Source: Anaerolineae bacterium
GTDB lineage: Bacteria > Chloroflexota > Anaerolineae > UBA1429
Assembly: GCA_007132185.1 (NCBI GenBank)
Contig: SLPC01000157.1
Coordinates: forward strand, 1 to 45,446
DNA length: 45,446 nt
Direction: 5' to 3'
The position numbers and the translations under genes were made by a program. Positions 16,388 to 24,798 of this stretch are shown piece after piece. Below the pieces are notes generated by a model. That model saw only the letters and a program-made list of their open reading frames with translations. It ran no database searches and was not told the origin of the DNA. The stretch's first letter is position 1; each line of letters opens with the position of its first letter.

Positions 16388-19288
16388 ATGTCACACGACT
16401 TGATACAGATTCGCGGAGCCCGCGAACACAATCTAAAGAATATCGATATCGACATCCCCCGCGACAAGCTGGTGGTCATTACCGGGCTGTCGGGCTCGGG
16501 CAAGTCCTCGCTGGCATTCGACACGGTCTTTGCCGAGGGGCAGCGTCGTTACGTCGAGTCTCTGTCGGCCTATGCGCGCCAGTTCCTGGGCCGCATGGAC
16601 AAGCCCGACGTAGACCTGATTGAGGGGCTCTCGCCAGCTATCAGCATCGATCAGAAGAGCACTAGCCGCAGTCCGCGCTCGACGGTAGGCACGGTCACCG
16701 AGATCTATGACTATTTGCGGCTGCTCTATGCCCGTGTCGGCGTGCCCCACTGCATCATCTGTGGGCGCGAGATCAGCCGCCAGACCGTGCAGCAGATGGT
16801 GGACAACATTCTCCAGCTCCCTGATGGTTCGCGCATCATGGTGCTGGCGCCCATCATCAAGGACCGCAAGGGCGAACATAAAAAGCTCCTGGACGATCTG
16901 CGCAAGGCGGGCTACGTACGGGCTCGCATCAACGGCGAGATCCGCGAGTTGGACCAGGAGATCACCCTGGACCGTTACAAGATGCATACCATCGAGGTGG
17001 TCGTGGATCGCCTGGTCGTGCGTCGCTGGTCTGACGACGAGCAGGAGCGCGCCGACGCTGATCGGACACGCCTGAGCGACTCGGTGGAGACGGCCCTGGA
17101 TCTGGGCGATGGCGTCATGCGCATCGTGGTGATCGATGGTGAGGAGAGGCTCTACTCGAGCAACTATGCCTGTCCCGTCGACGGTTTTAGCCTGCCTGAG
17201 ATCGAGCCGCGCAGCTTTTCTTTCAACAGCCCCCATGGGGCCTGCCCCGAGTGCACTGGCCTGGGGTTCAAGTCCGAGCTTGACCCGGACCTGCTGGTCC
17301 CCAACCCGAGCCTGTCGCTGAACGAGGGCGCCGTAGCGCCCTGGAGCAAGGCTGTCAAAGGGGAGGGCTATTTCGCGGGACTGCTCACCGCGGTGGCCGA
17401 GCATTACGGGCAGTCCATGGACACCCCCTGGCACGACCTGCCCGCCGATTTCCGCAAGATCGTGCTCGAGGGCAGCAAAGGCGAGACGGTCACCGTTCGC
17501 TATCGCAACAGCTCGGGCCGCGAGCGTTCCCATCGCACCGTCTACGAGGGCGTGATCCCCAACCTGTTGCGTCGCTATCACGATACCAGCTCGGACGGCG
17601 TGCGCCAGTGGATCGAGAGCTATATGACCGATCGGCCCTGCCCAGAGTGCGAGGGCAAGCGCCTCAAGCCCGAGTCCCTGGCTGTGATGGTGGGCGGAAT
17701 CAGCATCTACGAGTTGACCCAGATGGCGATTGACAAGGCCATGCGCTTTGTTGAGAGCCTGCCCGAGCAGTTCAGCGAGCGTGATCTGCTCATTGCGCGG
17801 CAGATTCTCAAAGAGCTCCAGTCGCGGCTCCGCTTTCTCGATGATGTGGGCCTGGACTATCTCACCCTGAGCCGTGCCGCCGCGTCCCTATCGGGGGGCG
17901 AGGCCCAGCGGATTCGCCTGGCGACGCAGATCGGCTCCCAGCTCATGGGTGTGCTCTATATTCTGGACGAGCCCAGCATCGGCCTGCATCAGCGCGACAA
18001 TGAGCGCCTGATCGAGACGCTCCAGCGTCTGCGCGATCTGGGCAACTCGGTGCTGGTGGTCGAGCACGACGAGGCCACCATTCGCGCCGCGGACTGGGTC
18101 GTCGACCTGGGGCCCGGCGCCGGCGAACATGGGGGTTATGTTGTGTCACAGGGCACGCTGGAGGATATCCTGCGCTCGCCCGAGTCCTCTACGGGCCAGT
18201 TCATGAGTGGCGTGCGGGCAGTGCCTGTGCCGCCCCAGCGCCGCAATGGGAGTGGCAATGCGCTGGAGGTCATCGGCGCGCGGGCCAATAACCTCAAAAA
18301 CGTCGATGTCCGGATTCCGCTGGGGCGTCTGGTGGCCGTTACCGGCGTCTCGGGCTCGGGCAAGAGCAGCCTGCTCATGGAGATCGTCGAAAAGCGGCTG
18401 GCGCGCCAGCTCAACCGGGCCAACGCGCACCCTGCTGAGCACGACGACATGCGCGGCCTGGAGCACCTGGACAAGGTGATCGATATCGACCAGTCGCCTA
18501 TCGGGCGCACGCCGCGCTCGAATCCAGCCACCTACACCGGGATCTTTACCCCCCTGCGCGAGCTGTTTGCCACGCTGCCCGAGGCCAAGGTGCGCGGCTA
18601 CAAGCCAGGACGGTTCTCGTTCAACGTCAAGGGCGGGCGCTGTGAGGCCTGCCAGGGTGCGGGCATCATCCGCATCGAGATGCAGTTCCTGCCCGATGTG
18701 TACGTGCCCTGCGAGGTCTGTAACGGCAAGCGCTACAACCGCGAGGCCCTCGAGATTCGCTACAGGGGCAAGAGCATCGCCGATGTGCTGGAAATGACCG
18801 TGGATGAGGCCCTGGCGTTCTTTGAGAACCTGCCGCGTATTCGGCCTCGCCTGGAGACGCTGCACGACGTGGGGCTGGGGTACATCCGCCTGGGCCAGCC
18901 AGCCACGACCCTGTCCGGCGGTGAGGCCCAGCGCGTCAAGCTGGCTCGTGAGCTCTCCCGGCGCGCCACGGGGCGCACCTTTTACATCCTGGACGAGCCC
19001 ACCGTGGGCCTGCACATGGCCGACGTCGAGCGCCTGCTGCTCGTACTGGGGCGCCTGGTGGACACTGGGAACACCGTGGTCATCATCGAGCACAACCTGG
19101 ACGTGATCAAGAGCGCCGACTGGGTCATCGATCTGGGGCCCGAAGGCGGCGATGCCGGCGGCCGTGTCGTGGCGGAGGGCACGCCCGAGCAGGTGGCCAT
19201 GAGCCCTGGCTCGTATACCGGTCAGTTTTTGCGGCCGCTCCTCATACGCGAGGATGAGCCAACCGCCGAGGCCGTACATGCCAAATAA
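16388..19288 (+). CDS. uvrA: Excinuclease ABC subunit A
   Basis: The damage-sensing dimeric ATPase of nucleotide excision repair. 966 residues, full length. Two ABC-type nucleotide sites are present. The first Walker A is GLSGSGKSS near 34-42, with signature [12 protein letters not shown] and [13 protein letters not shown]. The second is GVSGSGKSS in the C-terminal half, with [12 protein letters not shown] and [13 protein letters not shown]. Zinc-binding Cys pairs are visible, including CPVDG...CPEC in the first half and CEAC...CEVC in the second, the latter shaping the DNA-contacting zinc finger. ATG 16388 follows an AGGAG site. It has its own promoter although it shares orientation with the uvrB unit. 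Confidence 0.98.
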   Translation: MSHDLIQIRGAREHNLKNIDIDIPRDKLVVITGLSGSGKSSLAFDTVFAEGQRRYVESLSAYARQFLGRMDKPDVDLIEGLSPAISIDQKSTSRSPRSTVGTVTEIYDYLRLLYARVGVPHCIICGREISRQTVQQMVDNILQLPDGSRIMVLAPIIKDRKGEHKKLLDDLRKAGYVRARINGEIRELDQEITLDRYKMHTIEVVVDRLVVRRWSDDEQERADADRTRLSDSVETALDLGDGVMRIVVIDGEERLYSSNYACPVDGFSLPEIEPRSFSFNSPHGACPECTGLGFKSELDPDLLVPNPSLSLNEGAVAPWSKAVKGEGYFAGLLTAVAEHYGQSMDTPWHDLPADFRKIVLEGSKGETVTVRYRNSSGRERSHRTVYEGVIPNLLRRYHDTSSDGVRQWIESYMTDRPCPECEGKRLKPESLAVMVGGISIYELTQMAIDKAMRFVESLPEQFSERDLLIARQILKELQSRLRFLDDVGLDYLTLSRAAASLSGGEAQRIRLATQIGSQLMGVLYILDEPSIGLHQRDNERLIETLQRLRDLGNSVLVVEHDEATIRAADWVVDLGPGAGEHGGYVVSQGTLEDILRSPESSTGQFMSGVRAVPVPPQRRNGSGNALEVIGARANNLKNVDVRIPLGRLVAVTGVSGSGKSSLLMEIVEKRLARQLNRANAHPAEHDDMRGLEHLDKVIDIDQSPIGRTPRSNPATYTGIFTPLRELFATLPEAKVRGYKPGRFSFNVKGGRCEACQGAGIIRIEMQFLPDVYVPCEVCNGKRYNREALEIRYRGKSIADVLEMTVDEALAFFENLPRIRPRLETLHDVGLGYIRLGQPATTLSGGEAQRVKLARELSRRATGRTFYILDEPTVGLHMADVERLLLVLGRLVDTGNTVVIIEHNLDVIKSADWVIDLGPEGGDAGGRVVAEGTPEQVAMSPGSYTGQFLRPLLIREDEPTAEAVHAK

Positions 19289-19484
19289 GCAGTGGCTGGC
19301 TCTGGACATGTACCAAGAGGACCCGTACAGACCGTTGCGCATGGGCGAGCACCGGCGCATCCATGCGCAGTTCGCCCCCTACCACAAGCACGCCGCATGT
19401 ACCGAAGCTCGTATTGGCTCCAAGAGGCCGCACACGACCGATCTGCCGCTCTGGGTCCTATTGTCGTACAGAGTGGCCCCATGA
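19278..19484 (+). CDS. Possible small protein between uvrA and miaB
   Basis: A 68-residue frame starts at ATG 19278, overlapping the uvrA end by 11 bases with a GAGG site upstream. It ends with a TGA that overlaps the miaB ATG as ATGA. The product is basic and rich in His, Tyr and Arg ([19 protein letters not shown] at its start); I recognise no family. Third codon positions are mostly G or C in the first half, as in neighbouring genes, and less so near the end. The exact start/stop overlaps on both sides argue for a real coupled gene, but chance is not excluded. Confidence 0.4.
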   Translation: MPNKQWLALDMYQEDPYRPLRMGEHRRIHAQFAPYHKHAACTEARIGSKRPHTTDLPLWVLLSYRVAP

Positions 19485-20773
19485 CGACCACACCGCGCTA
19501 CTATCTCTGGAATATCGGCTGCCAGATGAACCAGGCTGACGCCGAGCGCCTGGGGGAGGCGCTGGAGGCCCGGGGCTATGCTGCCACGCGCGAGCCGTCC
19601 GAGGCTACTCTGCTGATTCTGAACACCTGCGTGGTGCGGCAGAGCGCCGAAGATAAAGTGTTGGGGCGTCTGTCTTCGCTACGGCCCCTGGCTTGTGACG
19701 ATGGATCCCGGCAGTTGCTCGTCATGGGTTGCTTTGTCGACCAGGCCGCCGATCTGGAGGTCCACTATCCCTACGTGGACCGCTTTTTCGCGCCCTCTGA
19801 TATTCAGGGCGTGCTGGCCCATGTGGATGCCTGGGCAGGACGCAATGGGGAGGCCGTGTCCGCTACAGCCAAACCGGCGCGTGTCAACGAGATGGTCCCC
19901 ATCAGCTATGGCTGCGATCACCGCTGCACCTACTGCATCGTCACCGAGCGACGCGGCCCGCAACGCAGCCGCCCCATCGCCGAGATCGTGGCCGAGGCCG
20001 AGGACTTGGTGGCGCGGGGCGCCCGAGAGGTCACCCTGCTGGGCCAGAATGTGGATGCCTATGGCACCGACTGGGCTGATGGGCCATACCTGGCCGACCT
20101 GCTGGAGGCGGTGCATGCGCTGCCCGACCTGTGGCGTATCCGTTTTCTCACCTCACACCCCCGCGAGATGACCCCCCGCATCATCGAGGCGGTGGCGCGC
20201 CTGCCCAAGGTCTGCCCCTCGTGGGAGCTGCCGGTTCAATCGGGCGACGATGCTGTGCTGCGACGCATGGGGCGCGGCTATACGGTGGCCCACTTTCGCG
20301 AGCTGGTGGGGCGCATCCGGACCGCCACCCCCGAGAGCGGCCTCAATACCGACGTGATCGTTGGGTTCTGCGGCGAGACGGAGGCAGAATTCTACAACAC
20401 CCTCGAGCTGGTGCGCGAGCTCCGCTTTGACATGGTGCATATCGCTGCCTATTCGGCGCGTGAGGGCACGCCCGCCGCCGGTTGGCCCGATGACGTCCCG
20501 CCTGAGGAAAAGGAGCGCCGCCGCGCTCTCTTGGAGGAGACCCAGACCCAGATCGCGACGGAGATCAACGCCCGGTTGCTGGGCGAGACGGTCCCGATCC
20601 TGGTGGAGGGGCGGCAGCGAGGTCGCTGGCGCGGGCGCACCCGCACCAACAAGCTCGTCTTTTTCGAGAGTGATGACAACTGGCGCGGCAAGCTGGCCCG
20701 GGTGCGCATCACCTGGACCGGCCCCTGGTCGATGATCGGCGACGTGGCCGGCGAGGGAGAGCCGGAGGGCTAA
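19481..20773 (+). CDS. miaB: tRNA-2-methylthio-N6-dimethylallyladenosine synthase
   Basis: Radical SAM methylthiotransferase that modifies A37 of tRNAs reading UNN codons; 430 residues. The N-terminal UPF0004 domain has C14 in IGCQMN, C50 in LNTCVVRQSAEDK and C84 in MGCF, the ligands of the auxiliary cluster. The radical SAM CxxxCxxC is C145, C149, C152 (CDHRCTYC). The Arg-rich C-terminal region is a TRAM-type RNA-binding domain. The GCQMN motif favours MiaB over MtaB or RimO. ATG 19481 is chosen because the family N-terminus begins there; the upstream in-frame sequence is unrelated. No strong ribosome-binding site is seen, which fits coupling to the small ORF whose stop overlaps this start. 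Confidence 0.95.
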   Translation: MTTTPRYYLWNIGCQMNQADAERLGEALEARGYAATREPSEATLLILNTCVVRQSAEDKVLGRLSSLRPLACDDGSRQLLVMGCFVDQAADLEVHYPYVDRFFAPSDIQGVLAHVDAWAGRNGEAVSATAKPARVNEMVPISYGCDHRCTYCIVTERRGPQRSRPIAEIVAEAEDLVARGAREVTLLGQNVDAYGTDWADGPYLADLLEAVHALPDLWRIRFLTSHPREMTPRIIEAVARLPKVCPSWELPVQSGDDAVLRRMGRGYTVAHFRELVGRIRTATPESGLNTDVIVGFCGETEAEFYNTLELVRELRFDMVHIAAYSAREGTPAAGWPDDVPPEEKERRRALLEETQTQIATEINARLLGETVPILVEGRQRGRWRGRTRTNKLVFFESDDNWRGKLARVRITWTGPWSMIGDVAGEGEPEG

Positions 20774-20806
20774 CAGAAGTCAGGCGATTGAAAGCGAAGT
20801 CGACAT

Positions 20807-20848
20807 AAATGGTCTCGGCAGCAGATGGTTCTGACGCCGAGACCATTT
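20807..20848. terminator. Bidirectional terminator hairpin between miaB and the convergent isomerase gene
   Basis: A perfect 13-bp stem (20807-20819 with 20836-20848) encloses a 16-base loop. The stem ends in AAAT/ATTT, so each strand has a short U-containing 3' side. It lies between the stops of two convergent genes. Confidence 0.75.
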
Positions 20849-20868
20849 GCTTGTGCAGACGCTATGAC

Positions 20869-21759
20869 CTAGATTCCCAGGCTCTTGAGATACTCGCGCG
20901 AGATGCGCGCGCTCTCCAGCGGCGATTCCTTGGTGGTACGGTCGGTTTCCACGATCAGCCAGCCCTCGAACCCGGCCTCGTCCAGGATGCCAAAGATCTC
21001 GGGGTAGGGCACAAAGCCCTCACCCAGCTCGGCAAAGACGCCGCTGCTGTGGAACACCATATAGTGCCATTCCTCAGCGATGCCCTTTTCCATCACCTCA
21101 CGATCAATGTCCTTGATGTGCAGCGCCTTGATCTGGTCGGCATAGTCCTTGCAGAACTGGACCGTGTCCACGCCGGCCCAGGCCAGGTGTCCGATATCGG
21201 GGCCCTGAAAGACCTTGGTGGTGTCCACCTGCGCCCACAGGTCGTCGATCTCCTGGCGGGTCTCGATGAACGAGCCCACATGGTTGTGAAAGCAGATGCG
21301 GACGCCCGATTCCAGGGCCGCCTCGCCGGCGCGAGTCAGCGCCTCGCCCGCGATCTTGTACTGGTCGGGCGACAGGCTGTCTTCGGGGGTGGGGCGGCCG
21401 GCCAGCGCCATGCGCGGGATGCCCCGTGGCCCCTCGACCTGGAACCCGTTGTCGGCCACGAACAGGGCGTCGCAGCTCACGGCGGCGTGCAGGGCGGCCA
21501 TGGCGCCGGTGCGCTCGACCAGATTCTCCGTCTCCTCCGGGTCCCACCAGTTGGCCCCCAGGTAGCCCGGGCCCGGCTTGAGACCAAAACTCTCGTAGAA
21601 CGTGATCACGTCCTTGGGCGACTCGCCCGGCATGGCATGCACCGGCGCGCCGTCGTAGCCTGCCTCGGCGATATCCCGCATCGCGGTCTCGCGAGGAGGT
21701 GGATTCGACCAATCGGTGATCCATGTGATCTGGCCGCAGCCGACGATATAGTTCCTCAC
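20869..21759 (-). CDS. Sugar phosphate isomerase/epimerase (xylose isomerase-like TIM barrel)
   Basis: 296 residues, IolE/xylose-isomerase-like TIM barrel (AP endonuclease 2 superfamily). Metal-site elements typical of the group are ICFHNHVGSFIET (about 155-167), GPDIGHLAWAG (about 188-198), ALHIKDID and the C-terminal GWLIVETD. It may be an inosose dehydratase, an epimerase or a keto-sugar isomerase; the sequence alone does not decide. The start is GTG at 21759 with GAGAGG upstream. It is transcribed divergently from the apionate operon, 218 bases apart, with its own strong promoter, which suggests shared regulation of a sugar-acid pathway. Confidence 0.85.
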   Translation of the reverse strand: MRNYIVGCGQITWITDWSNPPPRETAMRDIAEAGYDGAPVHAMPGESPKDVITFYESFGLKPGPGYLGANWWDPEETENLVERTGAMAALHAAVSCDALFVADNGFQVEGPRGIPRMALAGRPTPEDSLSPDQYKIAGEALTRAGEAALESGVRICFHNHVGSFIETRQEIDDLWAQVDTTKVFQGPDIGHLAWAGVDTVQFCKDYADQIKALHIKDIDREVMEKGIAEEWHYMVFHSSGVFAELGEGFVPYPEIFGILDEAGFEGWLIVETDRTTKESPLESARISREYLKSLGI

Positions 21760-21800
21760 AAACTGCCTCTCTTTCGTAACTGTCCTGATCCAACGGGCCG

Positions 21801-21829
21801 ATGCTAGGCCAAAGCGCGCTTCCTGTCAA
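21801..21829 (-). promoter_or_regulatory. Promoter of the TIM-barrel isomerase gene
   Basis: On the minus strand TTGACA (21829-21824) and TAGCAT (21806-21801) are 17 bases apart, about 40 bases ahead of the GTG start. The -35 is a perfect consensus match. Confidence 0.6.
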
Positions 21830-21887
21830 TCGCTGTCCTCTTTGGCGCTCTGTTGATCCCACGTGCTCGAGCAGAGGCACCCGGCCA

Positions 21888-21915
21888 TTGACAAACTACG
21901 CCGGCGTTCTACAAT
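21888..21915 (+). promoter_or_regulatory. Promoter of the apionate operon with palindrome in the spacer
   Basis: TTGACA (21888-21893), a 16-base spacer and TACAAT (21910-21915), about 60 bases before the first start codon. The spacer contains the perfect 10-bp palindrome ACGCCGGCGT (21898-21907), placed where a repressor would block the promoter. The promoter elements are clear; operator function is inference. Confidence 0.6.
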
Positions 21916-21977
21916 CCAGGCAGGATCGGCTCTATCAGTGACAGAAACGTCATCATTCGATGGCAGGAGGTGCTACG

Positions 21978-22820
21978 ATGTACAAGGTGGCCCTGTTTGG
22001 TGCGGCGGGCAAGATCGGCTCGCGCATCACCGAAAAGCTGCGCGACGTCGCCGACTATGAGATGGACTATGTCGAGGCGGGTGAGGCGGGCGAGCAGCGG
22101 CTGCGCGATTGGGGGCTGGAGCCGACGCCCCAGGAGGAGGCGGTCGCCGATGCCGACGCCGTGATCCTCGCCATCCCCGACACCCACATCGGCGTCGTAG
22201 CGCGTCAGGTTGTGCCCATGCTCAAGCGTGGCGCCATGGTCATCTGCCTGGACCCGGCGGCCCCCTATAGCGGCGATCTGCCCGAGCGGGACGATATCAC
22301 CTATTTCGTCACTCACCCTTGCCACCCGTCCATCGCCAACAAGGATCTGCCCCGCGAGGCGTTGGAGGACTATTTCGGCGGCATTGCGCCCCAGGCGCTG
22401 GTGTGCGCCCTGATGCAGGGGCCCGAGACGGACTATGCCAGGGGCGAGGAGCTCTCGCGGCGGATGTTCGACCCGGTCTCGAATACGCACCGGGTCACTG
22501 TGGAGCAGATGGCGTTACTGGAGCCTGCCATGGCGGAGACGGTGGCGCTGACCTGCATCTCGGTCATTCGCGAGTCGATGGACGAGGTGATTGCCCGGGG
22601 CGTGCCCGAGGCGGCTGCCCGGGACTTTATCCTGGGGCATATCAATGTCAGCATCGGCATCCTCTTTGGTCTGATCGACGCCGAGGTCTCCGATGGCGCC
22701 CGGTTGGCGATGGAGCGGGCCAGAACCACGCTCTTTCAGCCGGACTGGAAAAAGGTCTTTGAGACCGAAAACGTCATTGCCGAGGTCAGGTCGATCACAG
22801 CCGGCACAGCCAAGGGCTAG
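21978..22820 (+). CDS. apnO: ApnO-like D-apionate oxidoisomerase (NAD(P)-binding, PGDH_C-type)
   Basis: 280 residues. The Rossmann motif FGAAGKIGSR has glycines at 8, 11 and 14. The core segments VILAIPDTHIG, ICLDPAAPYSGDLPERDDITYFVTHPCHPS and ALMQGPE match, as I recall them, the family that includes D-apionate oxidoisomerase. That enzyme oxidises D-apionate with NAD and shifts the carbon skeleton to give 3-oxo-isoapionate. The C-terminal helical part (VTVEQMALLEPAMAET onward) is the phosphogluconate-dehydrogenase-like domain. The start is ATG at 21978 with AGGAGG upstream; the in-frame ATG at 21960 precedes that site. It is first gene of a four-gene operon; the next start is six bases after its stop. 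A different hydroxy-acid substrate remains possible. Confidence 0.75.
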   Translation: MYKVALFGAAGKIGSRITEKLRDVADYEMDYVEAGEAGEQRLRDWGLEPTPQEEAVADADAVILAIPDTHIGVVARQVVPMLKRGAMVICLDPAAPYSGDLPERDDITYFVTHPCHPSIANKDLPREALEDYFGGIAPQALVCALMQGPETDYARGEELSRRMFDPVSNTHRVTVEQMALLEPAMAETVALTCISVIRESMDEVIARGVPEAAARDFILGHINVSIGILFGLIDAEVSDGARLAMERARTTLFQPDWKKVFETENVIAEVRSITAGTAKG

Positions 22821-22826
22821 GCGCCG

Positions 22827-23639
22827 ATGCGTCTCGGTCTCGGTTCCTTTGCCTATGCCTGGTCGGTAGGCGTCGGTGAGCACGTCCCACGGGAGCCGCT
22901 GACGGCCCTGGGTTTGGTGAAAGAGGCGGCCAAGCTGGGTGTGCGTCTCGTCCAGATCGGCGACAACCTGCCCCTGCACACTCTTGAGGATGACGCCCTG
23001 GACGCCTTGACGGCCCGGGCCCAGGCGTTGGATGTGGCCCTACAGGTGGGCGCCCGGGGCAGCGACCCGGAGCTGCTGCGTCGCTATCTCGATCTGGCGA
23101 CGCGCCTGGGCTCGCCCATCGTGCGCACTGTGATCGACACGGCCACGCATCAGCCCACGCTGGAGGAGGTACAAACTCTCTGGCGCCCGTTGCTGCCCGC
23201 CTATGAGGAGCGAGGCGTGGTACTTGCTGTGGAAAATCACGACCGTTTCCAGGTCCGCGAGCTGGTGCGTCTGATGCAGTGTCTGGATAGTTCCGCTATC
23301 GGCATCTGCCTGGACACGGTCAACAGTTTTGGAGCGCTGGAGGGCCCCGAGGTTGTGGTGTCCATCCTGGCGCCCTGGACCGTGAACCTGCATGTGAAGG
23401 ATTTCACGATCTCACGGGCTAACCACAACATGGGGTTTGTGGTCGAGGGTTGCCCCGTGGGGCAAGGGTTGCTGGATGTGCCCTGGCTGCTGGATCTGCT
23501 GCGCGCCCATGGCCGCGACGTTGACGCCATCATCGAGCTCTGGCCGGCTTCGGAGCCCACGCCCGAGGCGACCATGGCCAAGGAGCGCCGATGGGCCATG
23601 GAGAGCGTGCGCTACATGCGGGGGCTGCTCACCGGTTAG
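22827..23639 (+). CDS. oiaC: OiaC-like 3-oxo-isoapionate decarboxylase (xylose isomerase-like TIM barrel)
   Basis: 270 residues. The fold is that of sugar phosphate isomerases/epimerases: MRLGLGSFAYAWSVG at the start, VVLAVENHDRF (about 131-141), IGICLDTVNSFG (about 155-166), VNLHVKDF and a final IIELWPA. In characterised D-apionate pathways a TIM barrel of this type, OiaC, decarboxylates 3-oxo-isoapionate to L-erythrulose, and its gene accompanies apnO. Position directly after apnO (six bases) is the main reason for naming it so; an isomerase on another keto acid is the alternative. It has no kinase or RuBisCO-like OiaX neighbour here, which fits the decarboxylase route rather than the phosphorylating one. 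Confidence 0.65.
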   Translation: MRLGLGSFAYAWSVGVGEHVPREPLTALGLVKEAAKLGVRLVQIGDNLPLHTLEDDALDALTARAQALDVALQVGARGSDPELLRRYLDLATRLGSPIVRTVIDTATHQPTLEEVQTLWRPLLPAYEERGVVLAVENHDRFQVRELVRLMQCLDSSAIGICLDTVNSFGALEGPEVVVSILAPWTVNLHVKDFTISRANHNMGFVVEGCPVGQGLLDVPWLLDLLRAHGRDVDAIIELWPASEPTPEATMAKERRWAMESVRYMRGLLTG

Positions 23640-23649
23640 GAGGTGTGTT

Positions 23650-24798
23650 GTGCCAACCGATCTGCTGGATGCGGTGTATGGCTGTGTCATCGGAGGCGCG
23701 ATCGGCGATGCCCTGGGCGCCCCCGCGGAGGGTTGGTACTATACCGAGATACGCGACCGGTATGGCCGCGTCGAGGAGTTCATCTCCACATCGCGTGGTA
23801 ATACTGGCGCTCTGTATGGCGGCTCGGACGGCGAGAGCTACTATGAGGATTACGATGGTCCCCCCAGCAAGTTGGGCGAGGTCACCGATGACACCACGCT
23901 GGCCCACTATATCTGCCTGGCCATCGTGCGCAAGGGAGGCCGCATCACGCCCGACGATCTGGCTGCCGTCTGGATCGACGAGCTCAACCCGAACCGTTTT
24001 TGGATGAACGAGCGCATCATCCGCCACAAGCTCAGGGCGGGGGTCAGCCCCTGGGAGTCGGGCCGCGGCGCCATTCCTGCCGGGTGCGCGACCATGGCCA
24101 TCGCCCCCATCGGGATCATCAACGCCGGCGATCCCGATCAGGCCTATCTCGATGGCATGCATATCGCGGCGGTCAACCAGGAGGACGTCAACCGCGATGC
24201 CGCCGCCACCTTGGCCGCCGGCGTCGCCTGTGCGCTGGCACCTGGCGCGACCGTCGAGGATGTCCTGGCCTGCATGCGCTCCCATACGACCCCCATCGTG
24301 GGACGGGCCATCGAGCTCACCATGGACCTGATCGAGCCGTACGGCGATATCGACGCCTTTGCCGCGCGCTTTTACGAGCGCATGCTGGACTATTCGTGGC
24401 CCTCGCGTACCTGGAACAAGGAGCGCTATTTCAGCGGCAGCAGCTTGGAGATCGTGCCGGTGACCATGGCCCTGCTCGAGCTCTGCGAGGGCGATGTCAA
24501 CCGCTGCATCATCGAGGGCGCGAGCTTTGGTCGTGACTGTGACACCATTGCGCGGGCGGTGGGTTCCTTGGCCGGTGCCCTGCAGGGCGCGTCCGCCCTC
24601 CGGCCCGGTTGGATCGCGACCTGCGAAGAAGGGAACCGCGAGCTCTTTGCCGAGGCCGAAGGGGATCCGGAGGCGGACTTTTATTCGATGGCGGTGCGCC
24701 TGACAGAGGCATTGGCCAAGGAGCAGAGCCACGCACAGGCCCGCGCCGAGCAACTGCAATCCTCATTGGGAGGAATCCAATGGCCGAACGACCGGTAA
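23650..24798 (+). CDS. ADP-ribosylglycohydrolase-fold enzyme inside the apionate operon
   Basis: 382 residues. The DraG/ARH fold is indicated by GAIGDALGAPAEG at 16-28, the metal-binding TDDT at 79-82 and a C-terminal GRDCDTIARAVGSLAGA that carries the Asp-x-Asp-Thr metal ligands. Known members cleave ADP-ribose from arginine, serine or small molecules, or act on other ribosyl N/O-glycosides, using two Mg ions. The gene starts at GTG 23650 after TAGGAGGTG, ten bases after oiaC, and overlaps the lactonase gene by 19 bases, so it is a true operon member. The substrate is not evident; a glycosidic or lactone-linked branched sugar is a reasonable guess because the pathway handles apiose. Residues 40-75, rich in Gly/Ser/Tyr, form a longer loop near the active site. 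Confidence 0.85.
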   Translation: MPTDLLDAVYGCVIGGAIGDALGAPAEGWYYTEIRDRYGRVEEFISTSRGNTGALYGGSDGESYYEDYDGPPSKLGEVTDDTTLAHYICLAIVRKGGRITPDDLAAVWIDELNPNRFWMNERIIRHKLRAGVSPWESGRGAIPAGCATMAIAPIGIINAGDPDQAYLDGMHIAAVNQEDVNRDAAATLAAGVACALAPGATVEDVLACMRSHTTPIVGRAIELTMDLIEPYGDIDAFAARFYERMLDYSWPSRTWNKERYFSGSSLEIVPVTMALLELCEGDVNRCIIEGASFGRDCDTIARAVGSLAGALQGASALRPGWIATCEEGNRELFAEAEGDPEADFYSMAVRLTEALAKEQSHAQARAEQLQSSLGGIQWPNDR

